This document shows, in pieces, positions 25,842-34,086 of a stretch of DNA of 64,000 bases (positions are counted from its first letter, which is position 1; every line of letters starts with the position of its first letter). The DNA is taken from NCBI RefSeq assembly GCF_001571775.1, contig NZ_LRVM01000012.1, positions 26,405 through 90,404 of the forward strand. Reading direction: 5' to 3'. The notes beneath the pieces were generated by a model. It was given only the letters and a program-made list of their open reading frames with translations, ran no database searches and had not been told where the DNA came from. The DNA comes from Anaerotignum neopropionicum (GTDB lineage Bacteria > Bacillota > Clostridia > Lachnospirales > Anaerotignaceae). Position numbers and translations under genes: made by a program.

Positions 25842-26269
25842 TCTCCTCTATTCTCAATAACTGTCCTTCTATTCGGACGTCCTTTCTTGGCTTTTGTTCC
25901 CAAATTTATCCGCTTATTCTGCCAAAAAAGACGTTTCATACCTACTAGCGAATTACATTTTAGCATCTTTTTGCCTTAATTTCTTCTAAAACCCAAAAAT
26001 TTAATATATCTGTAATAATCATCAACCTTCATTTTCCAGTTCTAATAGAATATTTCCAAAAAGCGGAAATCTCTTTGTTCTATTATTTTTTTCAACATTC
26101 TCCCTTAGGAAAAATCATAACTTTTTCAAGATATTTTTAAGCCTTTCAATCATAAAAATGCTTTCTAAATTTCAAAAAAAGCTTCTTTTGTTTTTTGCCA
26201 TATCCTTCTTCTCATAGAAATTTTGTCCACTTCATAAAATAATAAAGATTATACTAGGAGGTTTTATTT
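25842..26269. other. AT-rich divergent intergenic region
   Basis: The gap separates the divergent NAGPA and GerS-like genes. It is strongly AT-rich with several poly-T runs. TATACT at 26250 overlaps the translation start signal of the next gene and is too close to act as its -10. No RNA gene or ORF is supported. Confidence 0.5.
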
Positions 26270-26896
26270 ATGAAAAAAGCAATCTGCATTTGTCTAAGTC
26301 TGTTTCTTCTTTTTGGTCTAAGTGGGTGTAAAAAAGAAGAGCCTTTATCAGAGCTTGAGACAATACAAAAACAATTAGCTGAAATGGAAGGGTACTATTG
26401 TACAGCTACCCTTACCCGCACCTCTAACAAAGGCGAAACCACATATGAGACCAAGCAATACGCAAAATCCACGGGGGAATATCGCTTGGAGCTTACTTCT
26501 CCGGAAAATGTGGCCGGAAACTACACAATTTTTGATGGAAAAAGAATTTGCCAGTATAACCCAAGGCTGGACAGCAAGCTGATTAAGGATGTTCCTGAAT
26601 CTCAGCACCGGAATGAGTTATTTTTAGGACAGTTTATCAAAAACTATATGCAGTCTGAGGGAGTCGGCGTGGAGGCGTCCGCCTTGGATGAATCTAAATG
26701 TATTGTTTTAGAGGCAGTTATTCCTGGTACAGACAGCAATTTGGCCACAGAAAAACTCTGGGTAGACCGTGAAACCTTTTTACCCAAAAGGTTTGTCCTG
26801 TATGATACTGATGGCAACGAAAGATATCGTCTGGATTTTGGCGAGTTTATTTATAATCCCGAATTTCAGGAAGATCTTTTCAAGATAGAAGAATAA
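26270..26896 (+). CDS. LolA-like lipoprotein, GerS-type (germination)
   Basis: A 208-residue lipoprotein with a signal peptide and lipobox LSGC (Cys20). The mature part has the LolA/LppX-like pattern seen in clostridial GerS: GYYCTATLTRTSNKGETTYETKQYA, then GNYTIFDGKRICQYNP, and a C-terminal LWVDRETFLPKRFVLYD strand pair. In Clostridioides difficile GerS is needed for spore cortex hydrolysis. There, gerS is followed by alr2, then mazE and mazF. Here mazF follows directly. The role in germination is inferred from family and position. AGGAGG lies before the ATG. Confidence 0.78.
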   Translation: MKKAICICLSLFLLFGLSGCKKEEPLSELETIQKQLAEMEGYYCTATLTRTSNKGETTYETKQYAKSTGEYRLELTSPENVAGNYTIFDGKRICQYNPRLDSKLIKDVPESQHRNELFLGQFIKNYMQSEGVGVEASALDESKCIVLEAVIPGTDSNLATEKLWVDRETFLPKRFVLYDTDGNERYRLDFGEFIYNPEFQEDLFKIEE

Positions 26897-27008
26897 AGGC
26901 CCAATTTCGTGGCAATAATGATAGTAATCAGGACAGGAGCCAAATTTTTACATTACATATATTTTTTGACGCTGCTGCCTGATGAATTATTTAGCGGAGC
27001 GTGAGCCT

Positions 27009-27362
27009 ATGATCGTTAGAAGAGGAGATATTTTTTTTGCAGATCTAAGCCCGGTTGTGGGCAGTGAGCAGGGGGGAATCCGCCCTGTATTAATTATACA
27101 AAACGATGTAGGCAATAAATATAGCCCCACCGTCATTTGCGCCGCCATTACATCCCAAATGAACAAGGCAAAGCTGCCAACACATATTCCCTTATCCGCC
27201 ACGAAGTATGAATTGCCGAAAGATTCTGTTATTCTGTTGGAACAAATTCGTACCATTGATAAGCAAAGATTAAAGGAAAAAGTTTGTCGCCTGGATGCAG
27301 AAATGATGCAGCGGGTGAACCAAAGCCTATTAGTCAGCCTTGGTTTGCAGCAAACTTCGTAG
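27009..27362 (+). CDS. mazF: MazF/NdoA (PemK) endoribonuclease toxin without adjacent antitoxin
   Basis: Sequence-specific mRNA interferase; NdoA/EndoA of Bacillus cuts UACAU. The 117 residues match the family length and show [41 protein letters not shown] and [14 protein letters not shown]. The ATG at 27009 follows GGAG nine bases upstream; a longer frame from 26982 lacks a site. The 112 bases between the GerS-like gene and this start cannot hold a MazE antitoxin, and none follows. A terminator lies about 45 bases downstream. Confidence 0.93.
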   Translation: MIVRRGDIFFADLSPVVGSEQGGIRPVLIIQNDVGNKYSPTVICAAITSQMNKAKLPTHIPLSATKYELPKDSVILLEQIRTIDKQRLKEKVCRLDAEMMQRVNQSLLVSLGLQQTS

Positions 27363-27405
27363 GAAAAGGAGCAGATGACGCATCACTAGTCATTATAAAC
27401 CCATT

Positions 27406-27442
27406 AAAAAGGGTGACCTCAGTAAAATGAAGTCACCCTTTT
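27406..27442 (+). terminator. Terminator after mazF
   Basis: AAAAAGGGTGAC pairs with GTCACCCTTTT (27432-27442) around a 14-base loop, followed by ATTATTG. The symmetric stem could work in both directions. Confidence 0.85.
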
Positions 27443-27634
27443 ATTATTGTCCTATTTTTTTCTATTTTCTCGTTTTATTTTATTAGCACAACGGTATCAT
27501 TATTTTTCTATTCTCTTCACGGAAAATTATTTATGAAGGTAACCTCCCATCCTTTCCCAAAGGACATTTTTTGTTTCAAAGCTACTCATAAATTGTTTCG
27601 CCCGTCTCCCCATAAATAACAATTGCCTTCAACG

Positions 27635-27820
27635 CTATTTCCTTCTGCCCATGGAAGCCAAAAAGAGCCAAAGAGAATAAAGTAAAATAAAAACCACCAA
27701 AAAAACGATTACACTTCTTACTGCCACCGGCCGCCCCATCACCAAAAAGGTTCCATGGTAAATTACTGTACAAAAGATACCTGTACCAATAGATTTTTTT
27801 AATATTTGCAAATAGTCCAT
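27635..27820 (-). CDS. Small two-helix membrane protein
   Basis: A 61-residue protein not recognised as a family member. Two hydrophobic segments are visible: about 9-29 (KSIGTGIFCTVIYHGTFLVM) and about 35-57 (RSVIVFLVVFILLYSLWLFL), followed by a positive end MGRRK. Its ATG lies five bases after the udk stop codon, and a GAGGG site overlaps the end of udk, so the two are probably translated in one operon. A competing frame over the same bases (27582-27773) lacks a site and membrane pattern. Moderately sure it is real. Confidence 0.55.
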   Translation of the reverse strand: MDYLQILKKSIGTGIFCTVIYHGTFLVMGRPVAVRSVIVFLVVFILLYSLWLFLASMGRRK

Positions 27821-27824
27821 CGTC

Positions 27825-28451
27825 TTAAACCCTCATTCCGCATACATGGTTATGTATCCTTTGAATAATCATATCCAGTGCAACTACGTTATTGCCGCCC
27901 TCCAGCACAATAATATCCGAAGCGCGCTTGCTTGGTTCCACAAATTGCTCATGCATAGGCTTTACCGTCGTAAGATATTGGGTTACTACCGATTCCAAGC
28001 TTCTGCCCCGTTCCTTCACATCCCGTAAAATACGACGTAAAATTCGAACATCCGCATCGGTATCAACAAATATTTTAATATCCAATAAATTGCGTAAAAT
28101 CTCATTTTGGAAAATCAAAATCCCTTCCACCACGATTACCCTTGTTGGGTACACCATGGAGGTTTGGTTGGAACGATTATGCACAGCAAAGTCATAAATT
28201 GGGGTTTCAATTGCAATGCCCTGTTTTAATTTTTTAATGTGCTCAATCATAAGGTCGGTTTCAAAAGCATCGGGATGATCATAATTCAGAAGGCTGCGCT
28301 CTTCGTAGGACATTTCATTGTGCCTTTTATAATAATTATCATGGTACACAACCGTTACATCTTTACCAAAGCGTTCCTTTAGCCTGTTGGTCAAGGTTGT
28401 TTTTCCGCTTCCTGTCCCACCGGCTATACCGATAATCATGATTTCATCCAT
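27825..28451 (-). CDS. udk: Uridine kinase
   Basis: Phosphorylates uridine and cytidine in pyrimidine salvage. The 208 residues include Walker A GIAGGTGSGKTT (8-19), the substrate region DHPDAFETDLMIEHIKKLKQG and the catalytic-lid region with RRILRDVKERGRSLESVVTQY. EGILIFQNEILRNLLDIKIFVDTDADVRI is typical for Udk. A strong AAGGAGG site precedes the ATG. It lies downstream of an LCP gene by 28 bases and upstream of a small membrane protein gene. Confidence 0.95.
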   Translation of the reverse strand: MDEIMIIGIAGGTGSGKTTLTNRLKERFGKDVTVVYHDNYYKRHNEMSYEERSLLNYDHPDAFETDLMIEHIKKLKQGIAIETPIYDFAVHNRSNQTSMVYPTRVIVVEGILIFQNEILRNLLDIKIFVDTDADVRILRRILRDVKERGRSLESVVTQYLTTVKPMHEQFVEPSKRASDIIVLEGGNNVVALDMIIQRIHNHVCGMRV

Positions 28452-28479
28452 GTTTACTGCCCCTCCTTTTTTCGTTTCC

Positions 28480-29817
28480 TTATTGTTCCTTTGTCCCCAA
28501 TATAATTCGTATATCTATATCGCTTCCTATCTCTTTCGGTGCAACCTCAACCTTCGCATCGGTAAAGAAAGCAATTAAATCCGAGCCAACACCCTTATTT
28601 TTCACCTGAATTCTTGTATAGGTGTTTTGCTGTCCGCTGTAATTGGAAGGAGAAGCTACCCGATACCCGGAATCCTCCAGCTTTTTGCTGTATTGCGCCG
28701 CCAAGCCGTTAATATTGCCTCCATTAGTAACCTCAATAAGAAGGGACTTGCTGTCCGCTGTTGTTCCCTCCTGGGATTCCTCAGGGGCAACACTGTAAAA
28801 CACCCGTTCAACCATCTCTCCCGTTGCTTCCGCATCATGTAAAAAATAGGATACATCGCCAACATATTGGCCAACACCCGGCAAGGTTTCCATGGAAATC
28901 TTGCTCATATCCACTTTGTCAATATAATTCACATATTTTAAAGCATCTGGTAAGGAAACATCCGTTTCTATATATTTATACATTACAGAAATTAAATCAG
29001 GAAGATTCTTTAAAATCGTTTCTGTGCTTAAAACTTTATCCGCCAAAGCCTTCAAAAATATCTGCTGTACCTCAATTCTTCCTACGTCACCCTCAGCATA
29101 ACCACGAAACCGAACCAGCTGTTCCGCCTTTTCTCCGTCCAGATGCTGATCCCCTTCTTTCAAATTGATTAGCGGATCTCCCGTATCACGCATATCCTTG
29201 TACATATCCTGAGGTACATACATATCAACGCCACCAATAGCATCCACGATGGCACGGAAAGCTTCCAAGTCTATTTTTACATAGTGGTCAATTTTGATCC
29301 CCAAAAGGTCTTCAATTTGCAGCACCGTATTTTGGCAGCCAATTTTATTTCCGCTATATGCGTGTACCGAATTTAGCTTTGTAACCTGGCTATAAGATCG
29401 CCCTTCTGCTTTTATATTTTCCTTCACCTTATCCGCCAAAGAAACTCTGGTATCTCTTGGTAAGGAAACCAAGCTAATGCTTTGTGCAGCACTATCATAA
29501 TGAACCACAAAAATTACGTCCGTTCTGGTTCCGTCCTTGTCCACACCAAATACGGCAACGTTCAACTTGATATTTCGTTTTAAGAAAGCATCTAAAAAGC
29601 TTGTATCCGACCCATTGATGCTTGTCACACCATCATTTGCAAAGGGTGTTTTCCCTGTTGTTTTGTAATATGCAAAGCAAGCACCACCAGCCAGCATAAC
29701 AAACACCAACACAATTGTTAAAACAATTTTAAAGAACACCTTTATTGGATGAAATCCTTTTTTCTTTGAACTGTTTTTCTCTGTCGGTTGTGCAGACCTT
29801 CTTCTTTTTTTGTCCAT
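28480..29817 (-). CDS. LytR-CpsA-Psr (LCP) family ligase with LytR C-terminal domain
   Basis: LCP enzymes transfer lipid-linked wall polymers to peptidoglycan. The 445 residues comprise a basic cytoplasmic start, a membrane segment (about 29-50), an LCP domain (about 83-310) with VAVFGVDKDGTRTDVIFV and SLPRDTRVSL (118-127), including the conserved Arg cluster EQLVRFRGYAEGDVGRIEVQQ, and a C-terminal LytR_C domain (about 350-445). I start at the ATG at 29817, after GGGTGAG. A second LCP gene lies immediately upstream, so the pair is a tandem duplication. Confidence 0.92.
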   Translation of the reverse strand: MDKKRRRSAQPTEKNSSKKKGFHPIKVFFKIVLTIVLVFVMLAGGACFAYYKTTGKTPFANDGVTSINGSDTSFLDAFLKRNIKLNVAVFGVDKDGTRTDVIFVVHYDSAAQSISLVSLPRDTRVSLADKVKENIKAEGRSYSQVTKLNSVHAYSGNKIGCQNTVLQIEDLLGIKIDHYVKIDLEAFRAIVDAIGGVDMYVPQDMYKDMRDTGDPLINLKEGDQHLDGEKAEQLVRFRGYAEGDVGRIEVQQIFLKALADKVLSTETILKNLPDLISVMYKYIETDVSLPDALKYVNYIDKVDMSKISMETLPGVGQYVGDVSYFLHDAEATGEMVERVFYSVAPEESQEGTTADSKSLLIEVTNGGNINGLAAQYSKKLEDSGYRVASPSNYSGQQNTYTRIQVKNKGVGSDLIAFFTDAKVEVAPKEIGSDIDIRIILGTKEQ

Positions 29818-29838
29818 CTTCTCACCCATCTATTTTAT

Positions 29839-31020
29839 TTATTCTACCATATTTTGCTCTGTCTGTGCGGATTCAATACCATAAATTAACTGATCAATCA
29901 ACGCTTTTGTTCCTTCTTCATCCATATCAAAATATGCACCACCCTCACCGGGAATAGTAACCGCTGTCATTTTTGCCGGATCAATCTCCTTTAAATACTT
30001 CACATATTTCAATGCTTCAGTCAAAGTAATATTACTTTCCGTTTTATCCAAAGCAACTTCAATTAAGCTATTCATATTTTTGAGTATTGACTGCGTACTA
30101 CAAATCTTTTCCAAAAATACCCGCATAAATTCCTGTTGAACCTGAATCCGTTTTAAATCCCTCTGCGCATAGTCCTCTCGGAAACGAACTAGCTGTTCTG
30201 CCTTTTTCCCATCCAAGTGCTGAAAGCCAGGGTATAGGTCAATATAAAGATCCTGATAAGGGTCAACGTAATACAGCCTGTCCTGCACTTCTATATCAAC
30301 CCCACCAATTGCATCCACAATGTCACGAAACGCGGATAAGTCCACTTTAATATAGTAATCCATTTTTATGCCCAAAATCTCCTCCAGCATCTTAACGGAA
30401 AAGGAACTGCGGTTTCCTTCCCCTGCATAAGCGTGAAGCTCTGTCAGCTTGCACTCTCCATAAACGCCGTTTCTTTTGGGGATTGTTCGACCTTTCCCTT
30501 CTAAAAAAGAAGTCATCTCGCTGGTCATAATCACCCTCGTGTCCCTTGGAACTGCAATTAGGCTAAGGGACTTTGTTGTGGTATTAAAGCTGGCAATCAT
30601 ATTTACATCTGCGCGAAAGCCATCCTCATCCGTACCCAGAATCGCCAAATTAATAATCTCATCTTCTATTTTTTCCGGAGCGGCTGCCGAAACCTGAAAG
30701 GTTTCCTTTTCCGCCTTTCCTTCCCATTTTTGGAAGGCAACGAAAGCTTTTGAAGCACCATATGCTCCCACCAATAACAAAAAGATACCAAAAACCAGAA
30801 AAACTCCTTGTATCCTTCTTTTTCGTGCCAATCGCCTGCGTCTATCGTTTCGTTTTCCTTGGGGTGCTCTGGCAGGACCATTTTTATACTCAGTTGGAAC
30901 CGCCCTTTTCCCAGGCATTTGCCTCTCATCGCGTTTTTGTCTGCGACGAACCGCCTCCCCATCCACACGAATCTCATCGCGCCGATCTCTATACTCGTAG
31001 TCTATTCTTTTTCTGCGCAT
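29839..31020 (-). CDS. LytR-CpsA-Psr (LCP) family ligase with Arg-rich N-terminus
   Basis: A 393-residue LCP protein. It has a long, very basic cytoplasmic tail (1-70, with many RR and KR pairs), a membrane segment (about 71-90) and an LCP domain (about 120-380) with LAILGTDEDGFRADVNMI, AVPRDTRVIM (157-166) and EQLVRFREDYAQRDLKRIQVQQ. It lacks the LytR_C domain of its neighbour. I chose the ATG at 31020 because GGGGAG lies nine bases before it; an upstream GTG at 31056 has no site. Together with the envelope locus at 14-26 kb it probably attaches a wall glycan. Confidence 0.91.
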   Translation of the reverse strand: MRRKRIDYEYRDRRDEIRVDGEAVRRRQKRDERQMPGKRAVPTEYKNGPARAPQGKRNDRRRRLARKRRIQGVFLVFGIFLLLVGAYGASKAFVAFQKWEGKAEKETFQVSAAAPEKIEDEIINLAILGTDEDGFRADVNMIASFNTTTKSLSLIAVPRDTRVIMTSEMTSFLEGKGRTIPKRNGVYGECKLTELHAYAGEGNRSSFSVKMLEEILGIKMDYYIKVDLSAFRDIVDAIGGVDIEVQDRLYYVDPYQDLYIDLYPGFQHLDGKKAEQLVRFREDYAQRDLKRIQVQQEFMRVFLEKICSTQSILKNMNSLIEVALDKTESNITLTEALKYVKYLKEIDPAKMTAVTIPGEGGAYFDMDEEGTKALIDQLIYGIESAQTEQNMVE

Positions 31021-31056
31021 CCTTCGTTTCTCCCCATTCGTCAGTTTGGCTGACAC

Positions 31057-31509
31057 TTTTACAACTTATTTATTATACCAAATCAAGCAAAAACTGACAA
31101 TAAAAAAACAGTTCTTTTAAAAATTCATGATATTTTAAATAAAACTCTGAACTTTTTACACCTTAGCGTCTTTTTTTAGACAAAAAATCGTATTCTCAAA
31201 AGGTAGCTGTGAAACAACTTATTTTTTTCTAAAATTTTTTAATATTATTAAGGTTAAACTTTAAATTAAAAGCTTTAATGGAAGGCTAACTGAATAAAGC
31301 AATTGTTATCATTCCTATGAATAAAAATAAAGAAAACCAAAATTTTACTATAATGCCATTTTTGCCAGTATATTTATTATACATAATTTATGCCAAGAAA
31401 ATTCTACATTTTTCTTAATATAATGAACCCTTAATTCTCGTTTTCTTTACTTTTTTGTTAAAAACTCGTATAATGCAAACATTGAAATTTATTTTTTGGA
31501 GGTAGACTT
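31057..31509 (+). promoter_or_regulatory. Divergent AT-rich promoter region
   Basis: The gap between the LCP genes and the LTA-synthase-like gene is about 70-75 percent AT. A perfect TATAAT is present at 31469-31474 on the plus strand, about 35 bases before the next ATG; the matching -35 is weak. No RNA gene is seen. Confidence 0.45.
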
Positions 31510-33399
31510 ATGTCAGAAGCAAATTTACGAAAAAGGGGAAATGCGCTGGTTTGTGTTCTTAAAAAGTACTATTTGTGGCCACTTTTTGCCGCAGTATCCA
31601 TTATTGTAACAGGCTTAGTGTTCTTAATCACATCTGAACATTTATACTTATTGGCGCTAAATATTTTACAAAATCCCACCCTGCTTTTTTTAAATATTTT
31701 ACCTGTATTTCTATTTATGGGTCTTCTATATTTTTTATCGAGAAAGATTCTTTTTTCCATAACCTTGACAACTGCGTTTTTTGTTTTGTTTGCTTTTGTA
31801 GATAAGGTAAAAACAACCATGCGTCAAGAGCCGCTGCTCCCCTCCGATTTCACTTTGGCAAAGGAAGCCTTTACCGTGGCAAAAACATTTCCACCTGCCC
31901 AATTGTTTCCGGTTGCATTATTGCTGATTGCGCTGTTGGCAGCTGTGATTATATCTTTTTGCTTTTCTATGAACAAAAAGCCTACGCATAAAACACAGCT
32001 AATGGGATGCCTTGTTTTAATTTTAATTGGCTACAGTGCAAACGCTTTATTGTATTCAAATACACAATTATACGATCATTATCCTGTAATCGAAAACCCT
32101 TATTTTGAGGTAAATCAATATAACTCAAAGGGGCTTATTTATTCTTTTTGTCATCAATTCAATATCACCAGGGTAACTGCACCCGAAGGCTATAATAAAG
32201 CCATGTTTGATCAGCTGGAAAAAGAGGAACGAATGAATTCCACAGAGAATCGCCCTCATATTGTAATGATTATGGGAGAGGCTTTCTCTGATTTAAGTGA
32301 CAATCCAAATTTGGATTTCACAAACTATGGTGATCCACTGCAAAACTTTAAGGAGATGGCAGAAAGTGAAAATGCCGTCAGCGGCAAAATTGTAGTTCCT
32401 GGCTTTGGCGGCGGCACCTCAAACACCGAGTATGATGTACTGACGGCCTGCTCCACCAGATATTTGAACAATCCTCTGCCGTCCTATAATTTTATTCGTC
32501 AACCTTTTGATGCACTGCCTCGGCGTTTGGCGCAAATGGGTTATGAAACCCAAGCCATTCATCCCGGCTACGAATGGTTTTATAATCGTCAAAATGTCTA
32601 TCCCCATTTGGGCTTTGAAACCTGCTATTTTTTAGAAGATTCCTTTGATTTGACCACACAGGGAATTGGCGGATACATTAACGAAACAGCAACTATGGAT
32701 AAAATTCTGGAACTCTTGGATACACATATAAAAACAAAAGATACCCCGCTGTTTTCTTTTACTGTAACCATACAAAACCACGGGCCCTTCGATAATCGCT
32801 ATGGCCCCCAGCCTCAAAATTTTGACACAAATATACCCTTGTCAGATTCGGAAAAAGATTTACTCACACAGTATTTTAAGGGCGTTACCGACGGCGATCG
32901 GGAATTAGGGCGCTTAAGGGACTATGCCCAGGCAAGCACAGAGCCCATTGTCATTGTATACTTTGGGGATCATCTTCCCGGTTTTTCTAACGGCATGGAT
33001 TTCTTTCCCCTTCTAGATTACCCCATTGGTCCCAACGGCACATTGGAAGAACGTCTTGCCTTGTATGAAACCCCCTTTCTTATCTGGCAAAACAATGCTG
33101 CAAAGGAGCAAAGGGCTTTTGTGAAAACAACTACGACAACAAAGCTTCCAGAATCCGGAATTATAAATGCCCAGTATCTGGGAGCACTTCTAACTCAGCT
33201 TTTGGGCATGGAGGGTGTATCTCCCCTTTTTGACTATGTTAACGAAGCGCGCCTGCTTCTTCCTGCAAGTACAAACACAATTTTTGTTGATGCCAACGGC
33301 AATTATTCAGAATCAGGAACAGATGAGCAAAAAGACATTATTGCAAAGATGCGCTCTTGGCAATATTACAAGCTTTTTGACCAGTCCTTACCAAAATAA
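31510..33399 (+). CDS. LTA synthase family sulfatase-like membrane enzyme
   Basis: A 629-residue polytopic enzyme. Five membrane segments lie between residues 20 and 190, followed by an extracellular sulfatase/alkaline-phosphatase-superfamily domain (about 248-600). Catalytic and metal-site motifs are visible: IVMIMGEAFSDL (Glu257), GFGGGTSNTEYDVL with the predicted nucleophile Thr303, TIQNHGPF and VYFGDHLPG. Related enzymes polymerise glycerol-phosphate or transfer phosphoglycerol/phosphoethanolamine. The exact product is not predictable. It is a single-gene unit with GGAGG before ATG and a terminator about 185 bases after the stop. Confidence 0.88.
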   Translation: MSEANLRKRGNALVCVLKKYYLWPLFAAVSIIVTGLVFLITSEHLYLLALNILQNPTLLFLNILPVFLFMGLLYFLSRKILFSITLTTAFFVLFAFVDKVKTTMRQEPLLPSDFTLAKEAFTVAKTFPPAQLFPVALLLIALLAAVIISFCFSMNKKPTHKTQLMGCLVLILIGYSANALLYSNTQLYDHYPVIENPYFEVNQYNSKGLIYSFCHQFNITRVTAPEGYNKAMFDQLEKEERMNSTENRPHIVMIMGEAFSDLSDNPNLDFTNYGDPLQNFKEMAESENAVSGKIVVPGFGGGTSNTEYDVLTACSTRYLNNPLPSYNFIRQPFDALPRRLAQMGYETQAIHPGYEWFYNRQNVYPHLGFETCYFLEDSFDLTTQGIGGYINETATMDKILELLDTHIKTKDTPLFSFTVTIQNHGPFDNRYGPQPQNFDTNIPLSDSEKDLLTQYFKGVTDGDRELGRLRDYAQASTEPIVIVYFGDHLPGFSNGMDFFPLLDYPIGPNGTLEERLALYETPFLIWQNNAAKEQRAFVKTTTTTKLPESGIINAQYLGALLTQLLGMEGVSPLFDYVNEARLLLPASTNTIFVDANGNYSESGTDEQKDIIAKMRSWQYYKLFDQSLPK

Positions 33400-33584
33400 T
33401 GTCATTCTATTCCGGCTATGAATTTTTTCCACTTGCAAAATGTACAATCAGCACTTGATTTCAGTAAAAGTTCGGATTTGTGGGGGCAGCTTTGAATGCT
33501 GCAAGTCAAACTCTTTGTTACTCAAACCTTTCTTAATATTATTAGGTTTTATTCCATATTAACAAGGAAAAGCTTCCTTCATTT

Positions 33585-33613
33585 AAGGGTGTCGATATCA
33601 TCGTCACCCTTTT
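33585..33613 (+). terminator. Terminator after the LTA-synthase-like gene
   Basis: AAGGGTG (33585-33591) pairs with CACCCTT, and an inner CGAT/ATCG pair continues the stem past a T-T mismatch. The stem is followed by TTTT then AAAA. Confidence 0.7.
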
Positions 33614-33833
33614 AAAACGTCTTAAGCTGTAAATTTTTTTAGCTGCTAAAAAAACTGTTCGACCAAACAGCACCTTGTCCTCGTCACAAAGACACATGCC
33701 TCTCTTGTTACAAATTTCGTAAAAATACTTAGTTTTTTCTCGTTTTTTAGATATAATACTTCATTTAACAATTCATTTTTTGTTATTGAACAATATAACG
33801 TACAAAAAAGTTTTAAGTTTTTAAATTTTTTTA

Positions 33834-33862
33834 TTGAAATTGATTAAAAATTCATGTAAAAT
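33834..33862 (+). promoter_or_regulatory. Promoter of the NSS symporter gene
   Basis: TTGAAA (33834-33839) and TAAAAT (33857-33862) are separated by 17 bases. This puts the transcription start near 33869 and gives a leader of about 215 bases. Confidence 0.7.
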
Positions 33863-33869
33863 ATAAGCG

Positions 33870-34086
33870 ATCCATCAATCATCTGGAGTTATGGAAATTG
33901 TATGAAATGTGTTTCCCGTCACGAAGTTGTGGCAAAACAACAGTAATGCAGTTTAACATGGAGGGAGGGACTTAGGATGTAGCATTCAATCGTCACACGA
34001 AACTTGTTCGTTCGTGGCGGAATCGTTGCTGGATGGACGCGGCATTTTGTTTATACGAAATCATTCATTTTGTTAGGAGGAATTAT
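33870..34086 (+). promoter_or_regulatory. Long structured 5' leader of the NSS symporter
   Basis: The leader is richer in G and C than its flanks and holds several short inverted repeats: GGAAA/TTTCC (33892-33929 region), GTCAC/GTGGC near 33940, and CACGAA/TTCGTG near 33996-34016. It has no T-box TGGNACCGCG element, no glycine-riboswitch core and no terminator hairpin before the AGGAGG site. It therefore looks like an unassigned regulatory leader. Confidence 0.4.

Noticed and set aside
26250..26255. -10 box (TATACT) of the GerS-like gene
   Set aside because: It overlaps the ribosome-binding site region and would leave no usable leader.
33870..34086. T-box or glycine riboswitch upstream of the NSS transporter
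   Set aside because: No TGGNACCGCG antiterminator motif, no glycine aptamer core and no terminator before the gene.
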